This document shows, one piece after another, positions 33,745 through 42,476 of a stretch of 64,000 nt of DNA. The notes under the pieces were generated by a model. The model did not search any database, had not been told where the DNA came from, and worked only from the letters and a program-made list of their open reading frames with translations. The first letter of the stretch is position 1. Each line of letters begins with the position of its first letter. A program made the translations under genes and the position numbers. Source of the DNA: UBA1189 sp045612065 (GTDB lineage Bacteria; Bacteroidota; Bacteroidia; Bacteroidales; Bacteroidaceae); contig JAZKYH010000022.1 in NCBI GenBank assembly GCA_045612065.1, positions 1 to 64,000 of the forward strand, read 5' to 3'.

Positions 33745-34842
33745 TCAAGCCCCTTTCCAGATAGACATCAGTTGATCCCAAACCGAAGATATAGAGTACA
33801 TTCTATTCACACGCTCCTTACCAAGTTGAGCATACTCGTCTTTCTTCTTATCATCCTCCATAAGGTTTTCCACAGCAGTGACAATGGCCTCTACGCTACG
33901 AGGTTCGATCAAAGCCCCACAAGAGCCATTATCCAGCATTTCCGGTATGCCCCCTACCCGACTGGCAATAACAGGTGTTCCGCAGGCCATCGCTTCGAGT
34001 ATCACATTGGGGAAACCTTCAATATAGGATGGAGCAATAAGAACATCTGCAGACAATATCTCTTGGATGGTATCTTCGCGACTAAGCCCACCTGTCATCT
34101 CGAGCCAGTCGCCCTGACGCTGCGAAGCCATGGCCAACAAACGCTGCCTAACATCATCCTCGGCATAACCGACCATACGTAGACGAACATCTGACATACG
34201 GGCACATGCCTCCACCAGTTCGTAAACACCCTTAATATCCACAATATGCCCGACAAAGAGAAGACGTCCTTTGACACGTTCAGGCAAAGGATGACAGGAT
34301 GCTATGGCCTGGCTCACAAAAGAGGACAACGGATTGGGAAGATTCACTGCCGTAGCGATATGCCACTCCCCCAATGCGTCAAATGAGAATGCATCCATCA
34401 CAATAGGCACATCAACCACTCTCAGCACACGTCGCAACAGACGACTCTCCCAGTTCTTACGGGACACGATCTCGCGCACCCGGCCATTGTGGAAATGCAG
34501 GAAGGTCTTCACCCCCTTGCGGTGTGCGTAACCTAAGATAAGCCAATCTTTAATTAAACTCAAAGAGGCCGTGCTACATAAATGAATCGCATCATAAGCC
34601 CCGGCATCGATCTGCTTACGCACCTTGCGAACCAACTGCACGTATTCCACGATACCTGTCCACAGGCGAACCAACATGTTGACACCACGAACATAGGTCT
34701 TACGATCCAAGGCAAAGACTTCGAGGTCTATATCTGAGTCCACACTCTGATAGTGAGCAACGATGGCTTTTGCCCAAACCGAGATACCACCGATATTATC
34801 CTTCGTTATATCTCCATAGGGAGTACAAAATAGCACCTTCAT
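33745..34842 (-). CDS. Glycosyltransferase family 4
   Basis: A 365-residue GT-B protein. The N-terminus has KVLFCTPYGDITKDNIGGISVWAKAI (glycine-rich acceptor loop). The C-terminal donor domain has LLFVGHIVDIKGVYELVEA (about residue 190) and the E-x7-E type motif SYIEGFPNVILEAMACGTPVIASRVGGIPEM (about 272-302). It adds one sugar of the repeat unit at the cytoplasmic membrane face; donor unknown. Its start overlaps the stop of the upstream GT2 gene by four bases, indicating translational coupling. Confidence 0.9.
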   Translation of the reverse strand: MKVLFCTPYGDITKDNIGGISVWAKAIVAHYQSVDSDIDLEVFALDRKTYVRGVNMLVRLWTGIVEYVQLVRKVRKQIDAGAYDAIHLCSTASLSLIKDWLILGYAHRKGVKTFLHFHNGRVREIVSRKNWESRLLRRVLRVVDVPIVMDAFSFDALGEWHIATAVNLPNPLSSFVSQAIASCHPLPERVKGRLLFVGHIVDIKGVYELVEACARMSDVRLRMVGYAEDDVRQRLLAMASQRQGDWLEMTGGLSREDTIQEILSADVLIAPSYIEGFPNVILEAMACGTPVIASRVGGIPEMLDNGSCGALIEPRSVEAIVTAVENLMEDDKKKDEYAQLGKERVNRMYSISSVWDQLMSIWKGA

Positions 34843-35828
34843 TGAGCGCAGTTTTTTGATGTTTCAAAAGAGAAATAGGTGTTTTCCAGCATCAAGGATG
34901 AGAATTCCGCATACCTAAAACCATCATTCACCTTCACATCTCTCATCAACTGCTTTAAAATATCCCATGCCGTCCGATACGAGCCCGTATAACGCTTGAA
35001 ATACCTGAAACACGACGGGCAACTAAGCCAACGTATCAAAAGGAACTGAAGCGCAGGATAGTACAGGCGAGCACAAACCAAGCGATTGTGATAATACATA
35101 TACGCACGGCCTAAGCCACGAGAGTCATTCGTTTTTTTCTGGGAAGAACCAACCTTATGATATATCCTCGATTGCGGTACACACATCATCTTTACCCCCT
35201 CGCTCCTCATCCTCAAAGAGAACTCATAGTCCTCCTCTCCAAAGAAGAAGCCGTCATACAGAAGTTCAGATTGCTCATTCAGCAGAGACGGACGGAAGAA
35301 CAAGGCACAACCCGAAATAAAGGATATCGGGTATGGAGTGCAGCCAACAGTTCCCGCCGGCTGCTCTGCATAGAGGTTTTTGCGTGAGCCGAAGGTCAAC
35401 TGTCCTCCACTAAACCACACCTTTTCCTTGTCATAATGATAGCAGATGCAAGGCGAAAGAGCCTTGACCTCTCTATTCTCTTCAGCAAAAGCAATCAGAT
35501 GCTTCAAGAAATCGGGCTCCACCTCTGTATCATTGTTGAGCAGCATGCAATAATCCGGATTGCGCTGCATGGCTACAGCCACAGCCTTATTGTTACCTAT
35601 AGCAAAGCCATAGTTTGCATCCAAAGGCAACAACTGATACCCCCTTACTGTCAGATTGCTCAGACTATGCTCATCAAGCCATGCTTGAATACGAAGGACA
35701 GAGTCATCCGATGAATCATTATCGGCTATCACGACAAAGTGTGGATCTTCCACACGACTCAGAGACTCCAAGCAAGCTATCGTATCATCAGCCCCATTCC
35801 AATTAACAAGTATAATAGCTGTCATCAT
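34839..35828 (-). CDS. Glycosyltransferase family 2 (rhamnosyltransferase-like)
   Basis: A 329-residue GT-A protein. The N-terminal VNWNGADDTIACLESL and VIADNDSSDDS (about residues 7-42) form the nucleotide-binding fold. LLNNDTEVEPDFL (about 95) carries the DxD-like metal site, and FFGEEDYEFSLRM (about 198) the catalytic ED pair region. The pattern is that of WbbL-type rhamnosyltransferases, but the sugar is not certain. Third from the middle of the operon, coupled by a four-base overlap to the GT4 gene downstream and three bases after the Wzy-like gene. Confidence 0.9.
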   Translation of the reverse strand: MMTAIILVNWNGADDTIACLESLSRVEDPHFVVIADNDSSDDSVLRIQAWLDEHSLSNLTVRGYQLLPLDANYGFAIGNNKAVAVAMQRNPDYCMLLNNDTEVEPDFLKHLIAFAEENREVKALSPCICYHYDKEKVWFSGGQLTFGSRKNLYAEQPAGTVGCTPYPISFISGCALFFRPSLLNEQSELLYDGFFFGEEDYEFSLRMRSEGVKMMCVPQSRIYHKVGSSQKKTNDSRGLGRAYMYYHNRLVCARLYYPALQFLLIRWLSCPSCFRYFKRYTGSYRTAWDILKQLMRDVKVNDGFRYAEFSSLMLENTYFSFETSKNCAQ

Positions 35829-35831
35829 ATA

Positions 35832-37082
35832 CTATATCGAATCTTTCTTTACCAACACCATCGATGATGCAACGTAAAGAAATATGGTTAATAAAGGTAG
35901 TTCTAAAATAATAAATCCTGAAAAAAAGAAATCAAACCACCCCATAAAGAGCAAAGCACAATAAAAGAAATATATCGTATAGCAATACATGTTTTTATAA
36001 CGTAGCATTGCTATTTTTATCAGATAGACAGAAGTGCTGAGAAACAAGATATATAATGTGAATTCCACTAAATTAGAATTGATATATAAGGTTCCAAAAA
36101 TGGTACGCACATTAGTGAGAGTTATACCCGTATTGTAGTACAGAGGATTTACAGGATATACCAGTTCACCATTTCCCGTGAGAGATCTAACCAAATTGAC
36201 TATCTGTGCAATAATATTCTCAAAACTACCCCAGGAGGCATCTGGCAAATTATTCTCCAGATCTACGCTCCAGCCCAATGTTCCACTAGTCAGATAATGA
36301 AAAAATCCACTAAACACAAGTTCCATAAAACTTTCAGTGACCCCTCTATCATTTACGACAAGTATAGACAACGCATAAGACAAAAAAAAGACTAACATAG
36401 CCCCAAGCACTGTCCAAAGGAACAACTGAAAAGTTAGTTTCATCTTCTTCGTATACAATCTCATGAATACCGCTGCCAAAACTGGGATAATAACCCAACT
36501 CTTCACTTGGTTTAGAAGTCCAACAATGAGGAACACGATGATAATTGGCCAAAGCCACCAACGTTGTCTTGACACTGAATATAGGCACATTATCAACAAA
36601 GGGATAGTTAGTTGACGTAGATGCCCCCACAATCCTCCTCCACTAAACTCTTCTCCAAACTCTTCAGAGCCTAAGGCCAGAGAAGGGTTACCCAACATTC
36701 CTCTAAGATGCCATAGAAACAAAATTGAAAGAATTATTGACAATGCGACTAGAACCCGAGGGAATGTATCCTCAGAAACACCCATTCTCCCCTGATCTAT
36801 ACCTATTCCACTCTTACAGCATATATATCCTAATATCAAACTGGGAATCGCAAAAATCAACAAACTCACATTCCATAATAAGATACTAGGATAGTAGAAC
36901 TCAACAAATCCCCATTTATTTCCAGCCAACATTAAAGTAATTATCAATACGGCCAAGTAGGGAAACATCAGAAAATTCAGCGGAGTATATACAGTCCTCC
37001 ACGTTTTCAATTCCAAAAAGCCAAAAAACAGAATCTCCAATACAATAGAGACTACGATAAGCGTATTTTGGAATGCACCCAT
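35832..37082 (-). CDS. Oligosaccharide repeat-unit polymerase (Wzy-like)
   Basis: A 416-residue protein with about 11-12 membrane segments and a larger non-membrane loop at about residues 255-330. Polymerases of this class show little conserved sequence; the assignment rests on topology, size and the neighbouring Wzx, Wzz and Wza genes, since no other gene in the operon could serve. It would join repeat units on the periplasmic side. It is among the most A+T-rich genes in the window. Confidence 0.72.
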   Translation of the reverse strand: MGAFQNTLIVVSIVLEILFFGFLELKTWRTVYTPLNFLMFPYLAVLIITLMLAGNKWGFVEFYYPSILLWNVSLLIFAIPSLILGYICCKSGIGIDQGRMGVSEDTFPRVLVALSIILSILFLWHLRGMLGNPSLALGSEEFGEEFSGGGLWGHLRQLTIPLLIMCLYSVSRQRWWLWPIIIVFLIVGLLNQVKSWVIIPVLAAVFMRLYTKKMKLTFQLFLWTVLGAMLVFFLSYALSILVVNDRGVTESFMELVFSGFFHYLTSGTLGWSVDLENNLPDASWGSFENIIAQIVNLVRSLTGNGELVYPVNPLYYNTGITLTNVRTIFGTLYINSNLVEFTLYILFLSTSVYLIKIAMLRYKNMYCYTIYFFYCALLFMGWFDFFFSGFIILELPLLTIFLYVASSMVLVKKDSI

Positions 37083-37109
37083 AAGTAAAAAAGAAATGTA
37101 ACTTCAAAA

Positions 37110-38192
37110 CTACTTCTTGGTAGCACGAGGAGAAATAATATACTCATCAATGAGTATCCAGGTTGCTGTTCCAAAGAAAGCCAAGAACACATAAAGCAAC
37201 CCCATCATCATCTTCTTGGGAGAAGAAGCCTTGATAGGGACAATTGCAGGCTGCATCACCACACACACTGGAGTACTCTCAGCCACCTTAGCACGAGCCA
37301 TTTCCAATTGTTGGGCTATCTGGTTGTATACATTAAATGCTAGTTCCCGTTCATTGGAAAGACGATCCTGCTCTATTTGGTACTGCATCTTCACCAGTCC
37401 CTGATGTCTATCGGCATATTCGGCATATTCTTGTTGCGCCTTATAATACTTCTCCTTCACCTCACTATAGAGTTGTTCTGTATACGCTAAATCTTTACGC
37501 GCTTTAGCTGAACGATACTGCCCAATATATTCTTGCAGATTTTCAGAAACGACTGACACGACATAGGCTGCAACCTTAGCATCTTGCATTGTTGCATTCA
37601 ATGTAATGACAGAGTTTCCTTTATCAACATTAATTGCTATTCTTTCATCCAAATCACTTACAGCCAAGAACTGACGACGAGACAGTACCATATTCTCATC
37701 CAAAGAGGGAGGAGTACTATCCAAAGAATCCTTACCTAACATACGACTCAGCAATTTCCCTGGAGCTTCCAAGATCTTAACCCACCAAGGTTCTTTCTGA
37801 TGATTAACTAAATAATCATAAAGAGTCGTTTGCAATTCACCATCATTGACTTCTATCTGCAGATTCAACAGTTCACAAAGGAATGGTGTAGAAGAGACTA
37901 TTTGTGGATATAATTCTGGATAAATAGCGTCTTCACTTCCAGATAAGCCACCAAGGTTGATTCCTGCCATCGAAGCCAACGCACTTACCCCTCCTGGCAT
38001 ATTCGAGGTTGATGAAGATTCTGGAGCCAAAACGACAGTCGATGTATATTGCTTAGGTATACTAAAAGCAACGATTATAGACAACACTCCACCAATAAAG
38101 CAATTGATGATAAAACGCCTACGCTTACTCCATAACAACAGGATTATCTCTACTATATCAATATCTTTGCGCATATTCTGATTATTGTCCAT
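37110..38192 (-). CDS. Chain-length determinant protein (Wzz family)
   Basis: A 360-residue inner-membrane protein with the Wzz layout: a first membrane segment (about residues 32-50) after a cytoplasmic DIVEIILLLWSKRR start, a long periplasmic helical domain (about 60-325, heptad-rich at about 225-300) and a second membrane segment near 335-352 preceded by the proline-rich ASSPKK. There is no C-terminal tyrosine kinase domain, so it is the short type. It sets polymer length together with Wzy. The gene lies 70 bases after the Wza-like gene and 27 before the Wzy-like gene. Confidence 0.85.
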   Translation of the reverse strand: MDNNQNMRKDIDIVEIILLLWSKRRRFIINCFIGGVLSIIVAFSIPKQYTSTVVLAPESSSTSNMPGGVSALASMAGINLGGLSGSEDAIYPELYPQIVSSTPFLCELLNLQIEVNDGELQTTLYDYLVNHQKEPWWVKILEAPGKLLSRMLGKDSLDSTPPSLDENMVLSRRQFLAVSDLDERIAINVDKGNSVITLNATMQDAKVAAYVVSVVSENLQEYIGQYRSAKARKDLAYTEQLYSEVKEKYYKAQQEYAEYADRHQGLVKMQYQIEQDRLSNERELAFNVYNQIAQQLEMARAKVAESTPVCVVMQPAIVPIKASSPKKMMMGLLYVFLAFFGTATWILIDEYIISPRATKK

Positions 38193-38262
38193 GATATTAC
38201 ATTCTTAGTATATTTATCAACACAATTACCACCGATGCCTCTTTCAACAATGTCTGAAAGTC

Positions 38263-40743
38263 TTATTTAAACACATTGATTAATGCCAACACTACGGTAG
38301 CCAACGAAGCTGCGGAAGAACTTAAGCCTAGAACTTCATTCGGGCTCATTTTTCGCCTTTCCTCTTTAGTTGGCACTACAATTTCGCAACCAGGCTCCAC
38401 CGCAGAGCGACTGGTCTTACGCGGTTTGCTCACCATACCGTTCATATATACGACATACACATTCTTCTTGCCTGCATTCATATTATATCCACCGGCCTGA
38501 TTAAGATAGTACTTCAAGTTCTTTCCTTTCTTGTAAGCTACCGTGTTGGCATACATCACATCACCACTCACTTTTACCGTGTTTGAATATTGCGGCACAA
38601 TCAGCAGGTCACCATTCCTCAACACCACATCGGCATCCGTTCCCGGTTCCTCCAATGCTTTGTCAAGTTCTATACCCACAGAGTATGTCGTTTGGTTCAT
38701 CATTCTACGGCGTATAGCCACCGAGTCACTCTTATTCTCAGCCATCTGAATAGCAGCCTCAATCGTAGACTGCAACTGCAAAATCTCCTCCGCAGTCATC
38801 TTACGCTCCAAGCGTGCACCCTTGACATTTGCTTGTGGCGTCAGACCTCCAGCGTTAGCCACAAGTTCACTCAGTCGCTGGTTCTTCATGGAAAGTGCAT
38901 AAGTACCACCATACAAGACCTCACCTTCAACGGTCACATTCTCCTGCTTGTAATAGCTGGGGCTCTTACGCACATACACTTCATCGAATGGCAGCAGCGT
39001 AAAGTTCGGATTCCCCTCCACCACCAGTCCATCACTGATCGAGAACGAGTAGTTATACGATATGGTATCACTCGGCGACGTAGCACTTGGATTCTTCACA
39101 CGGCGTGCCACATCGACCTTAGCCGTAGATGCCGCTTCGGTCAGGCCACCAGCCTGCATGATGAAGTCCTCAATTGACATATTCTCCACATACTCGTATG
39201 TACCAGGAAAGGCCACTTCACCAAAGATTGCTACAACCTGAAGCTCCTGCATCTCTGAGATACTGGATATCAGCAGTACATCATTTTTGCGCAAAGCGAT
39301 GTCTTCGCATGCACCATTCATCAGCTTCTCCAAGTTGATGGACAAGTTCTCCATCACATTGTTCACTTTGCGACGATTCAGTATGGCACGATTCATGAAG
39401 GCATCATCCTTCAATCCTCCAGCACATTCAATCAACTGTCTCACTGTGTTCACACGTCCTCCCATCTGGAACTGTCCAGGGCGGTATACCGCACCTTTTA
39501 CCTCCACCATATTGGAGAAAGTGGGCATGATTGAATCCACCGATATCGAGTCACCATCAATCAGCATAAAGCTTTGCTGTTCAGTAGCATCAAGTGTATA
39601 AATCTCATGTTCACGTTTACCCTTTCGTATCAAACGGACATCCTCTTTATAAGCATTTCCCGCAAACCCTCCAGAATACTTCAATAGTTGAGCTACCGTT
39701 TCTGTACTCAACATTTCATAATACATCGGACGTTTCACATGTCCCGTCACCGCTATCAGATTCTTGTAGGCATCTACTGTCACGACATCATTATCCTCCA
39801 ATCTGATACCAGTGTTAGAATTTCCATTAAGAATAAAATCGTACACATCGTAAGTCGAGACCAACTTGTCATTGCGAAATACCTTCACCTCACGTAACGT
39901 ACCATATTCGCTCACGCCACCAGCTTGATACAATGCATTAAAAATCGTAGAGAACGAAGACATGGTATACGTACCGGGGGTCTCCACCTCACCCATCACA
40001 TGCACCTGGATAGTACGGTTCTGTGCCAGGGTCAGACGGATATCCGAGTTGGGCACCTCACCATCCACGCCTGCAATTTTTCCAAACTGTCGTTTCAGGT
40101 AATCGTTGGCCTGGGTCACGGTGAGTCCGCTCAAGTGCACGGGACCAAGGCTCTCGATATAGATATTACCATCGGGCGAGATAACCTCCTGGATCGAATA
40201 TTCCGAAGCGCCCCACACGTCAATGGCCACCTCATCGCCAGGTCCCAGCTTGTAGTTCGGAGGAGTAGGCAGATTATAGGCCGCCTCGAAAGCCACCTCC
40301 TTGTTCTGGAATATGCGATGACCGAAGATCTCCTTTCCCTCTTTTCCCACATACATCATCGTAGAGTCTGAGAAAAGGAACCCTATACCATTCATCATCG
40401 TATGCTCCATGGAGGCCACATCTTTCTTTCCTTGCAGCTCCACCGCCCCATTCTCATGAGAGGCCGTACGCATACGTGACTTTTCATCCAGCGTCCTTCC
40501 TACACCCGACTTCTCCTGGGAGTTCATCTTGCGCTTGATACGATTAATCTGGTCCATCGTCACGCCACGACGCAAGAGTTCCGCGGCTATCTGCTGCTGA
40601 CTGCTACCCTTTTCTTGGGCAGTCATCACATACTCCACCACTTGGTCATCGTTCATCTGTTGGGCAAATATCCCTCCGCTGCCAAGAATAAATACAAAGA
40701 ACAATAAAAATCTATTCAAATTTTTCATCTTCATTATCTTCAA
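38263..40743 (-). CDS. Polysaccharide export outer-membrane protein with multiple SLBB domains (Wza-like)
   Basis: An 826-residue protein with a signal peptide (about residues 1-28, ending IFAQQ). A Poly_export domain begins at YKLGPGDEVAIDVWGASEYSIQEVISPDGNIYIESLGPV (about 165-205). At least five SLBB-type units of about 75 residues follow (each with a V-x-V-x-GEV or GxV start and an AGG turn). One hydrophobic segment sits at the C-terminus (about 803-823). It forms the export channel for the polymer. Its length, about twice that of E. coli Wza, fits Bacteroidetes members with extra SLBB repeats. The start overlaps the initiating transferase stop by four bases. Confidence 0.9.
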   Translation of the reverse strand: MKIMKMKNLNRFLLFFVFILGSGGIFAQQMNDDQVVEYVMTAQEKGSSQQQIAAELLRRGVTMDQINRIKRKMNSQEKSGVGRTLDEKSRMRTASHENGAVELQGKKDVASMEHTMMNGIGFLFSDSTMMYVGKEGKEIFGHRIFQNKEVAFEAAYNLPTPPNYKLGPGDEVAIDVWGASEYSIQEVISPDGNIYIESLGPVHLSGLTVTQANDYLKRQFGKIAGVDGEVPNSDIRLTLAQNRTIQVHVMGEVETPGTYTMSSFSTIFNALYQAGGVSEYGTLREVKVFRNDKLVSTYDVYDFILNGNSNTGIRLEDNDVVTVDAYKNLIAVTGHVKRPMYYEMLSTETVAQLLKYSGGFAGNAYKEDVRLIRKGKREHEIYTLDATEQQSFMLIDGDSISVDSIMPTFSNMVEVKGAVYRPGQFQMGGRVNTVRQLIECAGGLKDDAFMNRAILNRRKVNNVMENLSINLEKLMNGACEDIALRKNDVLLISSISEMQELQVVAIFGEVAFPGTYEYVENMSIEDFIMQAGGLTEAASTAKVDVARRVKNPSATSPSDTISYNYSFSISDGLVVEGNPNFTLLPFDEVYVRKSPSYYKQENVTVEGEVLYGGTYALSMKNQRLSELVANAGGLTPQANVKGARLERKMTAEEILQLQSTIEAAIQMAENKSDSVAIRRRMMNQTTYSVGIELDKALEEPGTDADVVLRNGDLLIVPQYSNTVKVSGDVMYANTVAYKKGKNLKYYLNQAGGYNMNAGKKNVYVVYMNGMVSKPRKTSRSAVEPGCEIVVPTKEERRKMSPNEVLGLSSSAASLATVVLALINVFK

Positions 40744-41396
40744 AATTTCTTACCGCTAATTATTAGTAATGCTGTTTTAAGTATAATTTTAATATCCACC
40801 CAAAGTGTACGTGTTGTCAAGTACTCTAAATCCATTTCCAAACGGTTCACCATCTTCTCCATCGTATCAGTGTAACCATTGTAAAGTGTGGCATTAGAGG
40901 TTAATCCTGGACGCATCTTATAAATATGTACATACTGCGGAGCCACCTTCATTATCTCATCAATAAAGACCTTACGTTCAGGACGTGGTCCCACAAGCGA
41001 CATATCGCCCACCAGCACGTTAAATAACTGAGGAAGTTCATCAAGATGATGCTCGCAGAGGAAACGTCCTAACGTTGTCATCTGACCTTTACGCTCCTCC
41101 TCCGTACGTAAAATGCCATTCTTCTCAGCATCTACATTCATTGTTCTGAATTTGTATATCTTGAAAGGTCTCCCTTTATGACCAATACGTTCCTGACTAT
41201 ATATCGCTCTTCCGTCAGTACACAAAATCACCACGTATACAACCAACAATATAGGAGAAAGGAAGACTATGCCAAGAAAAGACGCGATAATATCTATCAC
41301 TCTTTTTATCGCCCGTTCCCAAGCGGTCATCGCGTCATTGCACTCCGCCAAATCAACAGCATTACAAGATTGCATGTTTCCTTTTTTCATAAACAA
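40740..41396 (-). CDS. Initiating sugar transferase (bacterial sugar transferase domain)
   Basis: A 218-residue polyisoprenyl-phosphate hexose-1-phosphate transferase consisting of the catalytic domain only. It has one membrane or re-entrant helix (about residues 33-55, IDIIASFLGIVFLSPILLVVYVV), then IYSQERIGHKGRPFKIYKFRTM (about 70-90), HHLDELPQLFNVLVGDMSLVGPRPE (about 115-140) and YxxRPGLT (MRPGLTS, about 160). It starts repeat-unit assembly on undecaprenyl phosphate. First gene of the capsule operon, transcribed from the shared divergent promoter region at 41479-41527. Confidence 0.92.
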   Translation of the reverse strand: MFMKKGNMQSCNAVDLAECNDAMTAWERAIKRVIDIIASFLGIVFLSPILLVVYVVILCTDGRAIYSQERIGHKGRPFKIYKFRTMNVDAEKNGILRTEEERKGQMTTLGRFLCEHHLDELPQLFNVLVGDMSLVGPRPERKVFIDEIMKVAPQYVHIYKMRPGLTSNATLYNGYTDTMEKMVNRLEMDLEYLTTRTLWVDIKIILKTALLIISGKKF

Positions 41397-41478
41397 TGCT
41401 AAAGTTGCACTCCAATATATTACGATAACGCAGAGTTTCTCTTATTATTATCAAAACACTCTTTTTATAATTATTTTG

Positions 41479-41527
41479 CAAAGATACGATATTTTACATT
41501 GACTACAATGAAAAAATATTATCTTTG
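41479..41527. promoter_or_regulatory. Mirror-image divergent promoters of the capsule operon and fabD
   Basis: Minus strand: TTG (41508-41506), 19 bases, TATCTTTG (41486-41479). Plus strand: TTG (41499-41501), 18 bases, TATCTTTG (41520-41527). The two -33 elements sit inside one small inverted repeat (CATTG-ACTA-CAATG, 41497-41510), so the promoters face away from each other and share bases. Confidence 0.75.
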
Positions 41528-41605
41528 CGTTCAAATCCACGTTAGCAGTGTAGAACATACAATTATCATCATTACGTAAACAACAGAAAAAGAAGAACCT
41601 AAATT

Positions 41606-42466
41606 ATGAAAGCATTTGTTTTCCCCGGTCAGGGAGCCCAGTTCTCAGGAATGGGCAAAGACCTTTACGAGACCTCCCCTTTAGCGAAGGAACTTTTTGA
41701 GAAAGCCAACGAAATTCTCGGCTTTCGCATCACCGATATCATGTTTGCAGGCACCGACGAAGAGCTTCGCCAGACCAAGGTGACCCAGCCCGCCGTGTTC
41801 CTCCATTCAGTCATCACCGCCCTCTGCATGGGCGACGACTTCTGTCCCGACATGGTTGCCGGCCACTCCCTGGGCGAGTTCTCGGCCATGGTAGCCAGTG
41901 GCGCCCTCACCTTCGAGGATGGACTCAAGCTCGTCTATGCCCGCGCCATGGCTATGCAGAAAGCCTGCGAACTACAATCGTCCACTATGGCAGCTATCAT
42001 TGGTTTACCTGACGACACTATCGAAAACATATGCAAGGAGGTTAACGATAATGGACACATTGTAGTAGCCGCCAACTATAACTGCCCGGGACAAGTTGTT
42101 ATCTCAGGAAGCATCGAAGGCATCAAATTTGCTTGCGAGAAGCTAACTGAGGCCGGAGCTAAGCGTGCACTTCCCTTGAGTGTCAGCGGAGCTTTCCATT
42201 CTCCACTGATGAATCCCGCCAAGGAGGAACTCTCTGCAGCCATTGAAGCTACTGAATTCTACATTCCCAAATGTCCAATATACCAAAACGTAGATGCCCT
42301 ACCCCACACTAATCCAGAAGAAATAAAAGCTAACCTCATAGCCCAACTCACCTCACCCGTCCGTTGGACTCAGAGCATACTCAATATGATTGCCAATGGT
42401 GCCAATGAGTTCACCGAATGCGGACCTGGCAACGTATTGACGGGCTTGATTCGAAAAATAAAGTAA
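41606..42466 (+). CDS. fabD: Malonyl-CoA:ACP transacylase
   Basis: A 286-residue cytoplasmic enzyme that loads malonyl groups on acyl carrier protein for fatty-acid synthesis. The N-terminal FPGQGAQFSGMGKDLY forms the oxyanion loop. The catalytic serine is in GHSLGEFSAM (about residue 90), the substrate-binding arginine in VYARAMAMQ (about 115), and the catalytic histidine in GAFHSPLM (about 200). It is followed 10 bases later by a GH13 gene, so they may be co-transcribed. Other fab genes are not in the window. Confidence 0.95.
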   Translation: MKAFVFPGQGAQFSGMGKDLYETSPLAKELFEKANEILGFRITDIMFAGTDEELRQTKVTQPAVFLHSVITALCMGDDFCPDMVAGHSLGEFSAMVASGALTFEDGLKLVYARAMAMQKACELQSSTMAAIIGLPDDTIENICKEVNDNGHIVVAANYNCPGQVVISGSIEGIKFACEKLTEAGAKRALPLSVSGAFHSPLMNPAKEELSAAIEATEFYIPKCPIYQNVDALPHTNPEEIKANLIAQLTSPVRWTQSILNMIANGANEFTECGPGNVLTGLIRKIK

Positions 42467-42476
42467 ATAGAATTAT

